A stretch of 47,802 bases of DNA from an uncultured Bacteroidales bacterium (GTDB lineage: Bacteria > Bacteroidota > Bacteroidia > Bacteroidales > Bacteroidaceae), in NCBI GenBank assembly GCA_902778265.1, contig CACYXI010000027.1:1-47802 (forward strand). Reading direction: 5' to 3'. A program made the translations under genes and the position numbers. Below are positions 25,801-33,833 of this stretch, piece by piece. Numbering within the stretch: position 1 is the first letter of the stretch; the number at the start of each line of letters is the position of its first letter. A model generated the notes under the pieces. It made no database searches and had not been told where the DNA came from. It saw nothing but the letters and a program-made list of their open reading frames with translations.

Positions 25801-27678
25801 TATGCAAAGTGGAATCCTAGAAAATTCCTTGTAACTCTTGATGATAATGATGGTACGGGTGGTTCTACTTCTGTAACTGCTTATTATGAGCAGCCTATGC
25901 CTCTCGTGGATGATGATGGTGAAGCACTGAAAGTTCCTACTCGTGATGGATATATCTTCCTCGGCTATTCAATTAATAAGGAAGAGAATAATAGTCAATA
26001 TTATTATCAGTTGGATTGGCAGGGAAATATTACAAGTTATAGCACTTGGAATAAGCCAAAAAATGGAAAGCTCTATGCTCAGTGGGAAAAGACCTACAAG
26101 ATAACCTTGGATGCTGATGGAGGTAAGTTTGATGGTAGCGTAGATACTTATGGTACTATTCTTGAAAAGAATGAAGGTTCATTGGTATTGCAGGCTCGAA
26201 CCAACGAGGCTGAGTGTTCTCAGGTATATTGCTCAAATCGTATCAACATCAAGCCTGGCTACAAGTTGCTTGGCTGGTACACGGAGCGTCAGGGCGAGGG
26301 TGATGCCGAGCATCCTGAAAGACCGCATAAGGGAACTTTGGTTTACAGTATAGAGCCAGGTAACAACTTCTCTTATCATTTCTATGCAGTTCCTAATACA
26401 CCAAATGCTTGGAACGCTGATGGTAAGTGGATTGGTACGAGTGATCTTACATTGTATGCTCACTATCAGATTATATTTGATGTGACTGACGATGTAATCA
26501 CATTCACTGATATGACTCCAAAGAACTGCGTATCTGGTGAGGATCTTGCAGAGGCATTTAAGTATGCCAAGGAGCATGGCACCACGAAAGAGGAAATCAA
26601 TACAATCGATATGAGATATCCTGATACTGGTGCGGATGGTCTGAATGGTGAAGGTATAATGGAGGTGTTTGAGAATGCGAAGGCTGAGGCTAACACTATC
26701 ATTTCTCCTAATGCTCTTATCCTCTTCACAAGCACTTACCCAACAAGTAGAAACACTAACGCTGTTACTACTACAGGAGATGGCAGCAAGTGTCAGAATC
26801 TCGTGGTAACTGACAGATACCCAATGAGAATACCTCTTGCATTCGAGGCAGATCAGGCTTCATACGCTCGTGATGCTGGTGTGGTTTCTACTCCTGAAAA
26901 CCCTGATGGAGCTTTTGAACAGGCTAAAGTGTCTTACTGGGGTACTCTCTGCTTGCCTTACCCTATTAGGAATAAAGCAAATGGCGTGAGATACTTCTGG
27001 CTTGAGAGCACAGCCAACAACTACATGGAATTCCAGGAGTTTGCTGATGATGCCGTGATTCCTGCTAACACACCAGTACTTTACAACCGTACTGATGGTG
27101 CTGTAGGCTCACAGATATCCATCGAGGAGTATTACAGGAACGTTCCAATGAACACGACATACGAGGCTGTCACTATTGACTACTCTGATACATTTGATCC
27201 ATTGGAAGGTTACTATCCTAATGAGGTTGCACATGCGTCAATACACGACTGGCAGTTTATCGGTAATCTGAAGATGAGCATCTTCTGTGGTAAGGGCTAT
27301 AGTAAGGATTATAATGGCTTGCCAGCAGGTGCACAGGAAGTGACTGAAGGTAATGTCTTCTACTTCAAGCAGAACACGTTCACTCATCTGCTTCCAAGTA
27401 GAGATATAGACGGAAAGCACTACAAGGCTGGTAGAATGAACCTCTATCCATATCGTGCTTACTTCTACAAGAAGCCAAAGGCTAATGATTCTGGTTCTAA
27501 GATCTCTACATACTCTATCGTTGTAGTAAGTGAGGAAGGTGCTACCGACATCACTAATCTCGTATTCGGCGATGGTGAGGGTGATGGTAAGATCTACGAT
27601 CTGACTGGTGTTCGCGTAATGCAGCCAGTTAAGGGCCGCATCTACATTGTCAATGGTCAGAAGAAGATGTACAAGTAA
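22801..27678 (+). CDS. very large secreted protein with Listeria-Bacteroides repeats
   Basis: 1625 residues with a signal peptide ending ANVFAQ. The ATG at 22801 is used; an ATG at 22813 (MRKGKLL) is equally plausible. The N-terminal 360 residues resemble those of the 1162-residue protein (for example DRCREFIKAG against DRCRFFLKAG, IQWNIMNDLFSGTIF against IEWNRMNDIFSNTIL). Ig-like segments with NNDIATINKTTGKITAKKEGDVNISAVL follow. About five repeats lie around residues 780-1220 (GYTFLGWSTNPDA, GYIFRGYERKEN, GYTFGGYYSAIN, GYIFLGYSINKE, GYKLLGWYTERQ, each closing with a YAxW-type strand). The shared C-terminal region (WGTLCLPYPIRN, VIPANTPVLY) and the tail GKIYDLTGVRVMQPVKGRIYIVNGQKKMYK end the protein. 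The small partner gene lies 388 bases downstream, separated by repeat elements. Confidence 0.8.
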   Translation: MLTDMRKGKLLRYLIAMIMALSTSANVFAQERVLKIYFNETSDTATGPRIFVTDDHPNSSYDIPFGTKVSAQGSTWATGARWFGLLQQTVTDRILANYEDSEHKSSHLKISFMDEYGNSTFPYEVNNIQWNIMNDLFSGTIFGDGFDNLQISTVCTPAKGQASSYTEEHWELNPFARNSSFTQSDFPSTSGLVLNGLKSFELREKNFFKIKIPIIGWTLYSEQTELNDRCREFIKAGWNGSNTEPKVRNSDGELIDIEGDDSYWAFKVKFTLPDIRMRFMDGRSTNVIKTDEENVELYGTIIAHAGAVSPTVNPQDPDDFHYEFTESSNGEIIKFEEVNYLGTKYKTGKIVAINHPGTVDVTVHLMRGDREVSSYTETIYVRDYEIATNAPEIAIAFVDGNKGYDVTVGDNNAQIQGVITKAGKDNKGNTVSTTTSTNNTNGYHFEYTSDNNDIATINKTTGKITAKKEGDVNISAVLMNGTTPISEFYNYTLHVFAQHEGLEFRRINTYKYSDNGNTNYSGWKVTATNSQSYEWQSNNLLRVNTSINKAGDTYGVNDWKQIASFSTGEFSYWRAICQEVAFDVYVPKYTKSITQYSFAGNAAIGSKKTHSTGRYSNSTGNCKYGFEINYLNQTWINGKPQNVQITLEQANTKLIDRMWDTDAGIVTETFARSGASSYTSNVGAANALNREINNVDASNSNEHKHYTVYFAVMAYLWNNESYPGDVSIGFKGTPEYTYYTYITYHKNDGTGELLRATEEYTTTSKTESIQLFQNPTSTETAGLTRTGYTFLGWSTNPDATTPDYNLHEDFILYDNVDGGGRGPVNLYAVWRANTYIVELRSSSNTTNYNVHGYVQATYGAAMPSVDIEGNTLAIPTVPQGYIFRGYERKENSTRTTYYDQNLNSAHVWDRTNDMDYIYVILVGKQSTVHLDHQGGTTTGISEFTATYGSNMPTSGLKAPTKTGYTFGGYYSAINGEGTQYYKTDMTGARTWNIDEQEVTLYAKWNPRKFLVTLDDNDGTGGSTSVTAYYEQPMPLVDDDGEALKVPTRDGYIFLGYSINKEENNSQYYYQLDWQGNITSYSTWNKPKNGKLYAQWEKTYKITLDADGGKFDGSVDTYGTILEKNEGSLVLQARTNEAECSQVYCSNRINIKPGYKLLGWYTERQGEGDAEHPERPHKGTLVYSIEPGNNFSYHFYAVPNTPNAWNADGKWIGTSDLTLYAHYQIIFDVTDDVITFTDMTPKNCVSGEDLAEAFKYAKEHGTTKEEINTIDMRYPDTGADGLNGEGIMEVFENAKAEANTIISPNALILFTSTYPTSRNTNAVTTTGDGSKCQNLVVTDRYPMRIPLAFEADQASYARDAGVVSTPENPDGAFEQAKVSYWGTLCLPYPIRNKANGVRYFWLESTANNYMEFQEFADDAVIPANTPVLYNRTDGAVGSQISIEEYYRNVPMNTTYEAVTIDYSDTFDPLEGYYPNEVAHASIHDWQFIGNLKMSIFCGKGYSKDYNGLPAGAQEVTEGNVFYFKQNTFTHLLPSRDIDGKHYKAGRMNLYPYRAYFYKKPKANDSGSKISTYSIVVVSEEGATDITNLVFGDGEGDGKIYDLTGVRVMQPVKGRIYIVNGQKKMYK

Positions 27679-27723
27679 GGTTCTCTGAAACTATAAGAAG
27701 AAAATAAGTAATGCACAGAATAA

Positions 27724-27900
27724 TTTTTATAATCAAGAATTAGAGAATTTGAGATCTTTGAATTAATGAGAAAAAGAGAAAAATTGCTACTTATGTAGCA
27801 TTGGGAATTTCCGTGATTAACAGGAGCGTAAGCGACATTTCTCAAATTCCCCAAAATTCAAAAGAAAAATCTCTAATTCTCTAATTCTTGATTATAAAAA
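27724..27900. mobile_element. 177-bp terminal-inverted-repeat element, copy 1
   Basis: Begins TTTTTATAATCAAGAATTAG and ends with its reverse complement. The arms extend through GAGAATT-GAGA. The centre holds a GCTAC..GTAGC hairpin and AGGAGCGTAAGCGAC. A second copy with conserved flanks is at 34866-35044. It sits between the 1625-residue protein gene and its small partner gene. Confidence 0.7.
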
Positions 27901-27937
27901 TAAATTTGACTGCTTTTTTTAAAAAGCGCAAAGGCAT

Positions 27938-27988
27938 AACAACGAATTAAACGAATTAAAACGAAAAAGAGTTCAGACATTCGTTGTT
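27938..27988. repeat. AACAACGAATT inverted-repeat element, copy 1
   Basis: Starts AACAACGAATTAAACGAATT and ends ATTCGTTGTT. It belongs to a family with further copies at 34754-34846, 38644-38748, 40244-40350, 40374-40422 and 41464-41540. Confidence 0.65.
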
Positions 27989-28065
27989 GAAATTGTACAT
28001 CGTACATGGAAATGTTTTTATCTTGTTTTTATGGTTTTTGTGAAAAATCGAGAGTTTAGAGTTAA

Positions 28066-28299
28066 ATGACTAACTATAAAGCATTCATGATAGAAATAGA
28101 AAAAAAGAAAAGGAAATACGTAAGTCCGGTAGCGGAGTCCTTCGCTGTTGAAGAGGACGGGCGATTGCTTGAGAACTCTTTCAAACAGGAAGAAGGATCA
28201 GAAGAGGATTGGGGTGAGGCTCGCCCTATTGTCGGAGACGTCACCTTTGACGATGAGAACACCCATACCTCCAAGGCCGCATCTTTTTGGGAAGAATAA
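28066..28299 (+). CDS. small acidic protein, family member 2
   Basis: 77 residues from the ATG at 28066; an ATG at 28087 (MIEIEKKKRKYVSP) may be the true start, as it gives the same layout as the homologues. Basic start with KYVSPVAESFAVEED, the central block RLLENSFKQEEGSEEDWGEA, then an acidic region and FWEE at the end. No signal peptide or known domain. It belongs with the 1625-residue surface protein, from which it is separated by 388 bases of inserted repeat elements, unlike the 20-23 base gaps in the other two modules. A terminator follows. Confidence 0.65.
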   Translation: MTNYKAFMIEIEKKKRKYVSPVAESFAVEEDGRLLENSFKQEEGSEEDWGEARPIVGDVTFDDENTHTSKAASFWEE

Positions 28300-28326
28300 T
28301 AAATACCCTCTCATATCTGAAGAAAG

Positions 28327-28372
28327 CAGCGGCTATCGTTTCAAAACAGTTTTTGAATACAGGTAGCCGCTG
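28327..28372 (+). terminator. terminator of small acidic gene 2
   Basis: CAGCGGCTA (28327-28335) pairs with TAGCCGCTG (28364-28372), with an inner TTCAAAA..TTTTTGAA stem. It lacks a strong T tract, so it is moderate. Confidence 0.5.
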
Positions 28373-28399
28373 TGCATATTTCTGGTTAACGCAAATTTG

Positions 28400-28625
28400 A
28401 CGAGATATAAGCGCAGGTCGTAATGAAAGCGCTGAAAGCGCGACACCTAAAAGGGCGGTGCGAAAGCGCCGTTATTACGTAAATGCATGATTTGCAGAGC
28501 GCCGTAGGTGCGACACCTGATATATAATATATGTCGGTCCTTCAGACCTCACGCCTTAAAAATGTCTATTATAACGGCTCTTACGAACCGCCCTTTTAGG
28601 TATCGGGCCTACAGCCCTCGCACCT
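28400..28625. repeat. GCGCCGTAGGTGCGACACC repeat region, copy 1
   Basis: Contains GAGCGCCGTAGGTGCGACAC (28497-28516), then TGTCGGTCCTTCAGACCTCA, and several small hairpins (GGTGCGACACC, GGTCCTTCAGACC, AGGGCGG paired with CCGCCCT). A matching arrangement lies at 30275-30470. Confidence 0.6.
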
Positions 28626-28773
28626 TTAATCGTTTTTTTGAACTTACGTTACAATTAGAATGTTTTCCCCTTGAAATCAACGTTTTTAGCATAAGAATAA
28701 ATAAAAAATTTAATTATTTCTAATATAATAGATAAATTTTGGTCATTTCTTACGTTTTTTTGAAAAAAAACAC

Positions 28774-28781
28774 TAATTTTG
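28774..28781 (+). promoter_or_regulatory. -7 box of the membrane AraC regulator gene
   Basis: TAATTTTG, 20 bases before the ATG at 28801, preceded by a TTTTTTTGAAAAAAAA stretch. Confidence 0.5.
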
Positions 28782-28800
28782 TAGCCTAAAATCTAAATAT

Positions 28801-29946
28801 ATGACAATGCTTGATAGAATAAACGATATAAATCATGCAGCTTTAATGGTATTTTGCCTTATTTCCTCATTATATTTTTTATATCAAAAATGTGATGAGC
28901 AGGCACCAGTACGTTTGCGCCACTTGATGGGTACTGTACTCATGATTATTGCAGTTCAGTCATCTTTGTACTTCATAAGTACTTTCGCAGGAATTGATTA
29001 CCTGATTCTTGACAAGAAGATAGCTGTGCTCATTAATCTGCTGGTATTGCCTTTCTGTCTTATGATGCTTACCGAGCTTACCCGAATGAGTGAGGTGACG
29101 ATAAGGAAATGGGCAGTTCACGTAGGTGTTACGTTTGCTATACTTCTGATTTATGTTGTCCTGAAGTTTGTCAACCAGCAGTATGCGGACGTGTTCTACT
29201 ATATGTCGATGGCAGAGCTGCTGATATATATTGGAGTTTATGTGGTACGCTTTGCTAAGGCTGCAAAGAGGTACAACAAGACTGTTGCGGATGTATATGC
29301 CGACCTTGATGGTAGAAGTATCAACTGGCTTAACAGAATCCTCATCGTGATGCTCGTGTTCGCTATGGGATTTGTATTGCTGAAGATTGTTCTTGACGGC
29401 TTCTGCGACAATCGTATTGCAGGTATTGCCTTCTACCCTCTTACCTTGGTTATCTGCGTGGTTCTCTGTTGGAATGTTGACCAGATGCGTATGACCGAGT
29501 CTATTCCTTACGGCGATGAGCAGAGGGCTGTTCTTGAGGAGAGCACCAGTAATGAGGATGAAGAGGAGGAAGGTGCTACGGAGCATGTAGAAGGTCGTGA
29601 GCTTACTGCCGAGCAGAAGGAGTTTATGGAGCAGCTTGACACCGTATGTACCGAGGGTAATCTGTACAGTATGCACGGCATTACACGTGAGGACGTGGCA
29701 AAGGCTATGATGACCAATCATATTCGCCTCACGAAGCTTCTCAAGGAGGCTACAGGTCTCACCTTCAATGCGTATATCACCAAGATCCGTCTTGATCAGG
29801 CTGCACGTATGCTTCTTGAGACTAACGACACCATTGAGCAGATATTCTACACTTGCGGCTATCGCACTCGAAGCACCTTTAACCGCGCCTTCACAGATGC
29901 CTTCGGATGTACTCCAAAGGAATACAGAAGCAAGGCGGAGCACTAA
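28801..29946 (+). CDS. membrane protein with C-terminal AraC-type DNA-binding domain
   Basis: The first about 230 of 381 residues contain about seven hydrophobic segments (LMVFCLISSLYFLY, VLMIIAVQSSLYFIS, IAVLINLLVLPFCLMML, VGVTFAILLIYVVLKF, LLIYIGVYVV, ILIVMLVFAMGFVLLKIV, FYPLTLVICVVLCW). A very acidic linker (SNEDEEEEGATEHVEG) follows, then an AraC helix-turn-helix pair (RLTKLLKEATGLTFNAYITKIRLDQAARMLLETNDTIEQIFYTCGYRTRSTFNRAFTDAFGCTPKEYRSK). This is a membrane-tethered regulator. Target and signal are unknown; the nearby surface modules and the following small gene are candidates by position. Confidence 0.85.
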   Translation: MTMLDRINDINHAALMVFCLISSLYFLYQKCDEQAPVRLRHLMGTVLMIIAVQSSLYFISTFAGIDYLILDKKIAVLINLLVLPFCLMMLTELTRMSEVTIRKWAVHVGVTFAILLIYVVLKFVNQQYADVFYYMSMAELLIYIGVYVVRFAKAAKRYNKTVADVYADLDGRSINWLNRILIVMLVFAMGFVLLKIVLDGFCDNRIAGIAFYPLTLVICVVLCWNVDQMRMTESIPYGDEQRAVLEESTSNEDEEEEGATEHVEGRELTAEQKEFMEQLDTVCTEGNLYSMHGITREDVAKAMMTNHIRLTKLLKEATGLTFNAYITKIRLDQAARMLLETNDTIEQIFYTCGYRTRSTFNRAFTDAFGCTPKEYRSKAEH

Positions 29947-29978
29947 GGCGCATTGTTAAACTCATTAATAGAAGCATT

Positions 29979-30224
29979 ATGAGTGCAGCAGAATTAAGAG
30001 CAAGATACATTTTTAACTCGATGAATTTAGCGAGTGTAAGCGAGGATGTCAGAAAGCATCTTATGATATTGTTGCTGAACATTCCCAAGGATAAGTCTGT
30101 GCAGAAAAATAAAGATGCAAAGATGAAAGCACTTGCAAGATTGTCGGGATGTATAACTCTTCCTGATGATTTTGACTATAAGAAAGATTTGGGTGATGCA
30201 ATAGAATATTGCGTTTATCAGTAA
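29979..30224 (+). CDS. small hypothetical protein (81 aa)
   Basis: From the ATG at 29979: MSAAELRARYIFNSMNLAS.., ending LSGCITLPDDFDYKKDLGDAIEYCVYQ. It is 32 bases after the AraC-type gene, so probably co-transcribed, and a terminator follows at once. The C-terminal pattern 'LSGCI.LPDDFDYKKdL..A' recalls short antitoxin-like proteins of Bacteroidales, but no toxin gene lies next to it, so this is only a suggestion. Confidence 0.6.
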   Translation: MSAAELRARYIFNSMNLASVSEDVRKHLMILLLNIPKDKSVQKNKDAKMKALARLSGCITLPDDFDYKKDLGDAIEYCVYQ

Positions 30225-30228
30225 TATT

Positions 30229-30268
30229 AACAGCGACTATCTCTTTAACATGGGTGGTCGCTGTTTTC
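30229..30268 (+). terminator. terminator after the 81-aa gene
   Basis: AACAGCGAC (30229-30237) pairs with GTCGCTGTT (30257-30265), followed by TTCTTTG. The stem shares the CAGCGAC core with the terminator of module 1. Confidence 0.65.
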
Positions 30269-30274
30269 TTTGAG

Positions 30275-30470
30275 AGCCTTGAAGAGGCGACATCTAACAG
30301 GGTAGTACGCAAGTGCTACCTTAAGATGATTTTTTTAATGAGCGCCGTAGGTGCGACACCTAATAAATATAATAAGTGTCGGTCCTTCAGACCTCACCCC
30401 CTAAATAACGTCTATATATCCAGGGCTTGCGCCCTTCGCTATTAGGTGTCGCTCTTTCAGAGCTTCTTCA
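30275..30470. repeat. GCGCCGTAGGTGCGACACC repeat region, copy 2
   Basis: GAGCGCCGTAGGTGCGACAC begins at 30340, and TGTCGGTCCTTCAGACCTCA follows at about 30377, as in copy 1. From 30470 to 30611 nothing further is recognisable. Confidence 0.6.
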
Positions 30471-30611
30471 ACCATGTGTTTTCTACAATATACGAGTTGC
30501 TGAAATTTCTCTAATTCACATTAATTTACTAACAATTTACTTTCCAAATAAAACATGCGTAAGCTTTATCTGTTATTTAGTGCTTTTATTTTCTTTAACT
30601 AATCATTGCGT

Positions 30612-30647
30612 AAAAAAATCAGCGATAGCCAGTGAAGGCTACCGCTG
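30612..30647 (-). terminator. terminator of the GH5 gene
   Basis: CAGCGATAGCC (30620-30630) and GGCTACCGCTG (30637-30647) form an 11-bp stem with one mismatch. On the minus strand seven T follow (A run at 30612-30618). Confidence 0.8.
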
Positions 30648-30680
30648 AAACGGATAACTGAATTATGATTGAAAGTATGA

Positions 30681-33230
30681 TTATTTAACCAAAACCTTCT
30701 TGCCATTAACGATGTAGATACCGTTTGTTGGGTTGTCAACACGCTGACCCTTGAGGTTGTAGAAAACAGCTTTCTGAGCAGCAGGAGCCTCAATACCCTC
30801 AATGCCGGTAGTCTCTGCCAAGTCAAACTCGATGTCTGCGTCCTTAGAGTTAGAACCAGAGTTCTGAGTAATCTTGATATGACCGATAACAGCCTCAAGC
30901 CATACGCCCGCAGAACCGTTAGCATTAGCTACAGGAGTCCAACGGATCTTGTAGTTGCCTGTGGTATATACATTGAACGTAACAGAGCCCTTTGTAGCCT
31001 GTACGGTAGATACGTTAGTGTTCTTGTTGAGGTTGAGAGAGCACTGGATAATCTGACTACCCACAACAGTACCATCTTCCTTCATCACCTCACACTTCAC
31101 GTATGGAGTGCCAGCCCAAGCAGCAGCGTTGTAGGTGAGAGTGTATGTGCCAGGGAGGAAGCTGAGAGCATATCCCCAACGTGATCCATACTCAGCATAG
31201 TTCTCAGAAGTAGAACTTGTAGTGCTGCGGATATAGAGACCGTAGTTGAACTGTCCGCCCTGAGTGAAGTGGAAGATACGAGGACCAGAAGCAGCCTCAC
31301 CACTTTCTACGAGCTTACCACCATCATAGATAGCCCAACCTGGGTTTACATAGTTAGCCTTACCGAATGCCAATGGGTTGCTCATATAGCGGAGGTTCAC
31401 ATTGCCTATAACAGCCTCAACCCAGTCACCGCCATTGCCGTTAGCATCAGCACATGGAGTGAAGCGCAGACGATAGTTGCCCTTGTTGAGAGCATAGAAG
31501 CTGAGATAACCCTGTGCAGAGCCTGAAGTAGAAGCAGAGGTGTTCTTGTTCAGGTTCTTAGAGCACTTAACGATAGTGCTTGCTATAACGTTGCCAGAAG
31601 GTGTGAATACCTCTGCCTTAACGTAAGGAGTGCCAGACCATGCAGCAGCGTTGAATGTGAGGCAATAGTTACCATAGTTATTGAGAGAAAGCATATTGCC
31701 TGATGTTGTGCCATACTCGATATATCCAGACTGAGAAGCACTCTTCTGACGGATGTAGAAGCCGTACTTGAAATCGCCACCACCTGTGAACTGCATTACG
31801 CGCATACCGAGAGTAGCCTCGCCTGAAGCAGGATATTCACCTGCATCATTGCAAGCCCAGCCAACAGGACGGTCATTACCCTTTGTCCATGCAGGGATGA
31901 GAGAAGAAGAGAGGTCAACATTAACAGAACCGCTGTTGCTTGAACCGCCGTTATTGTTATTATTGTTGTTGTTATTGTTATTAGAACCGCTGTTGTTATT
32001 GTTGTTAGAGCCGTTAGATCTGATAGCATAGTCCTTCTGAGCCCAGAGAGAATACCAATACCAGCAAGCACCTGCACAAGCCTCCCATATACCGTTGAAA
32101 GCAGCCTTAGCCTTACCAGTCTTCAGATACTCAGCAACATCCATATATGTGTCTGTACCAGAGAGAGTCATAGAGATGTTGTCGTAGTAGTCGAGCACAG
32201 CCTTGTAAGCATAGCCAAACTTTGTTGTGCTACCTGTACCCCATGTGCCATAGTTGCCAGTTACCCAAGCTCCGTGCTCGTTGTAGTGGCCGTTGCTGCC
32301 ATTCTGAGGGCTCCAGTCAATCTCAGTAATTACGATAGGCTTGCTTGTAACCACAGGAACTGACTGCTTGAATGAATTGATAGAAGTCTGGTGGTCATGC
32401 TTAGAATCAGAAGTGCTGTACCAATCTGGATAGAAGTGTACTGCATAGCCATAGTTGTTATCCTTTACAGGATACTTGGCATAGTTTCTGTAGTTAGACT
32501 GCCAACCAGTACCAGGAACGAGGATGATACCTGTGTAACCATTCTTACGAATAACGTCGATGATAGGTTGGAAGAAGTCGCGCATAGCCGTCTCTGTGTC
32601 CTGACCATACTGATTGAGGAGCTTAACAGGCTCGTTGGCAAGCTCAATCATCACCGTACCAGAGTTCTTGATTACGTTAGGATTCTTAGTAACGATGTCC
32701 CAAACGGTCTTGAGATAGTTCTGATAGGCATCACCTACCTTGATAGTCTGAGGACATACGCCTGGTGGGCGCATAATAACGTACATGCCGTGGTTGAGAG
32801 CCTTTTGTGCGATAGGCCAATAGACAGACTGCATGTACTTCTCCAAGCGATAGCTTGAGAAACGGCTGATGTCTGCCTCACCACCACCTTGGGTATAAGA
32901 CTTGTTAGGGTCGTTGGTCCAACATGGATCAAGGTGCAGACGGAACAGGTTACAGTATGCACCCTGCTTTGTGTCTGTAATGCCAGTGAAAATCTTCTCA
33001 AAGTAGTTGAGACACGCGCTTACCGTACCGTCATTACACGCATTACCCCAACGATAGCTGTTGAAGTAAGGGCTTGGTGTGTCCATAACACCGTGAAGCA
33101 CTACTTTGTTACCAGAAGGATCCCTAAACTGATTCCCGCTGACGTGAAGTGGCTCTACCACTCCGAACTGTGCGAATGATGTTGCTGCTCCTGATAGCAT
33201 GAACATCGCTGCAAGGAAAAATTTTTTCAT
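30681..33230 (-). CDS. GH5-family glycanase (endoglucanase-like) with Asn-rich linker and two beta-sandwich repeats
   Basis: The 849-residue secreted enzyme has a signal peptide (1-20, ending SFA). The GH5-type barrel spans about 22-400: acid/base Glu200 in MIELANEP and nucleophile Glu303 in PIVITEIDWSP, with HGVMDTPSP, NLFRLHLDPCW and GYAVHFYPDW as supporting motifs. An Asn/Gly/Ser linker (about 405-435) follows, then two homologous about 150-residue modules (about 437-590 and 600-770), each with 'Y.LtfNAAAW.GTPYVK.EV' and 'GNY+.R.TP.AnaNG..g.W.EAVIG', probably carbohydrate-binding. The tail VFYNLKGQRVDNPTNGIYIVNGKKVLVK is sorting-like. Likely a secreted cellulase or related beta-glucanase. 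Single gene with its own promoter and terminator. Confidence 0.82.
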   Translation of the reverse strand: MKKFFLAAMFMLSGAATSFAQFGVVEPLHVSGNQFRDPSGNKVVLHGVMDTPSPYFNSYRWGNACNDGTVSACLNYFEKIFTGITDTKQGAYCNLFRLHLDPCWTNDPNKSYTQGGGEADISRFSSYRLEKYMQSVYWPIAQKALNHGMYVIMRPPGVCPQTIKVGDAYQNYLKTVWDIVTKNPNVIKNSGTVMIELANEPVKLLNQYGQDTETAMRDFFQPIIDVIRKNGYTGIILVPGTGWQSNYRNYAKYPVKDNNYGYAVHFYPDWYSTSDSKHDHQTSINSFKQSVPVVTSKPIVITEIDWSPQNGSNGHYNEHGAWVTGNYGTWGTGSTTKFGYAYKAVLDYYDNISMTLSGTDTYMDVAEYLKTGKAKAAFNGIWEACAGACWYWYSLWAQKDYAIRSNGSNNNNNSGSNNNNNNNNNNNGGSSNSGSVNVDLSSSLIPAWTKGNDRPVGWACNDAGEYPASGEATLGMRVMQFTGGGDFKYGFYIRQKSASQSGYIEYGTTSGNMLSLNNYGNYCLTFNAAAWSGTPYVKAEVFTPSGNVIASTIVKCSKNLNKNTSASTSGSAQGYLSFYALNKGNYRLRFTPCADANGNGGDWVEAVIGNVNLRYMSNPLAFGKANYVNPGWAIYDGGKLVESGEAASGPRIFHFTQGGQFNYGLYIRSTTSSTSENYAEYGSRWGYALSFLPGTYTLTYNAAAWAGTPYVKCEVMKEDGTVVGSQIIQCSLNLNKNTNVSTVQATKGSVTFNVYTTGNYKIRWTPVANANGSAGVWLEAVIGHIKITQNSGSNSKDADIEFDLAETTGIEGIEAPAAQKAVFYNLKGQRVDNPTNGIYIVNGKKVLVK
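31926..32018 (-). repeat. AAC/AAT codon microsatellite in the GH5 linker
   Basis: A run of Asn codons broken by Gly/Ser codons, appearing as TTG/TTA triplets on the plus strand. Length changes by whole triplets would vary the linker without breaking the frame. Confidence 0.7.
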
Positions 33231-33357
33231 TAAAAATTAAGTTAATAGGTTTTATGAAAGGTAATTAAACCCCAGGTGTTGGGGCGTTTAGTATTTGTCG
33301 AAAGGGGGATATACCGTGCGGTTAGGTTGAGAATATCCGGGTGACGAATCACCGATG

Positions 33358-33365
33358 CAAAAGTA
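33358..33365 (-). promoter_or_regulatory. -7 box and leader of the GH5 gene
   Basis: TACTTTTG on the minus strand, with no good -33 match. The about 120-base leader contains two small hairpins, GGTGA-TTCG-TCACC (near 33340-33353) and CCCCAACACCTGGGG (near 33270-33284). Confidence 0.5.
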
Positions 33366-33565
33366 TGAAGAATTTTCCTAATTGTCAGTTCAAAATCTGT
33401 CAAAATGTCTGAATAATTGTTATTTTGTTACATCAGAAAAACTTTCTGACATAATAACAAAAGTCTTATTTCTGCAATTTGTAGGAATTTGCAAATTATC
33501 CAAAAACAAGAAATGTTAATCAGTTTTAAAATGCCAGAATGCACACGTAATTAATACATAAAATA

Positions 33566-33597
33566 TTTGTATGTGATTGTGATTTTTCGTATTTTTG
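33566..33597 (+). promoter_or_regulatory. promoter of the RelA/SpoT-like exported protein gene
   Basis: TTTG (33566-33569), a 20-base spacer and TATTTTTG (33590-33597). It predicts a leader of about 230 bases that includes a copy of the GACGATGACCAG repeat. Confidence 0.7.
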
Positions 33598-33639
33598 CAG
33601 ATGAAAATTGTGTAAAATATAGACACGGCTATTCCATAA

Positions 33640-33780
33640 AAGCACCTTGTGGTGCTTGTGGGCTTTCAAGAAAATTAGCGACGATGACCAGAAAATTTAT
33701 ATTTAAAAATTTAATTTTGGGAAATTTTCTAGTAATTTTGTTAAATTTTTGTTCCCCACAAAAAGGAGCGTAAGCTCCAA
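33640..33780. repeat. GACGATGACCAG repeat region, copy 3
   Basis: AAGCACC-TTGT-GGTGCTT hairpin, CTTTCAAGAAAATTAG, then CGACGATGACCAGAAAATTT (33679-33698), an A/T-rich inverted section and a GGAGCGTAAGCTCC hairpin. It lies inside the leader of the following gene. Confidence 0.6.
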
Positions 33781-33833
33781 AAGTATAGTTTTGTGGATAT
33801 TTGAGTGGTCTATTGTGTAAAACGGATTTCAGA

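Noticed and set aside
28960-29943. 327-codon open frame on the minus strand
   Set aside because: It lies entirely opposite the membrane AraC-type gene, whose protein has clear domains; the antisense product has none.
33231-33365. Possible riboswitch in the GH5 leader
   Set aside because: Two small hairpins only; no known riboswitch core could be recognised.
33567-33773. 68-codon frame before the RelA/SpoT-like gene
   Set aside because: It consists of promoter and dispersed repeat sequence.
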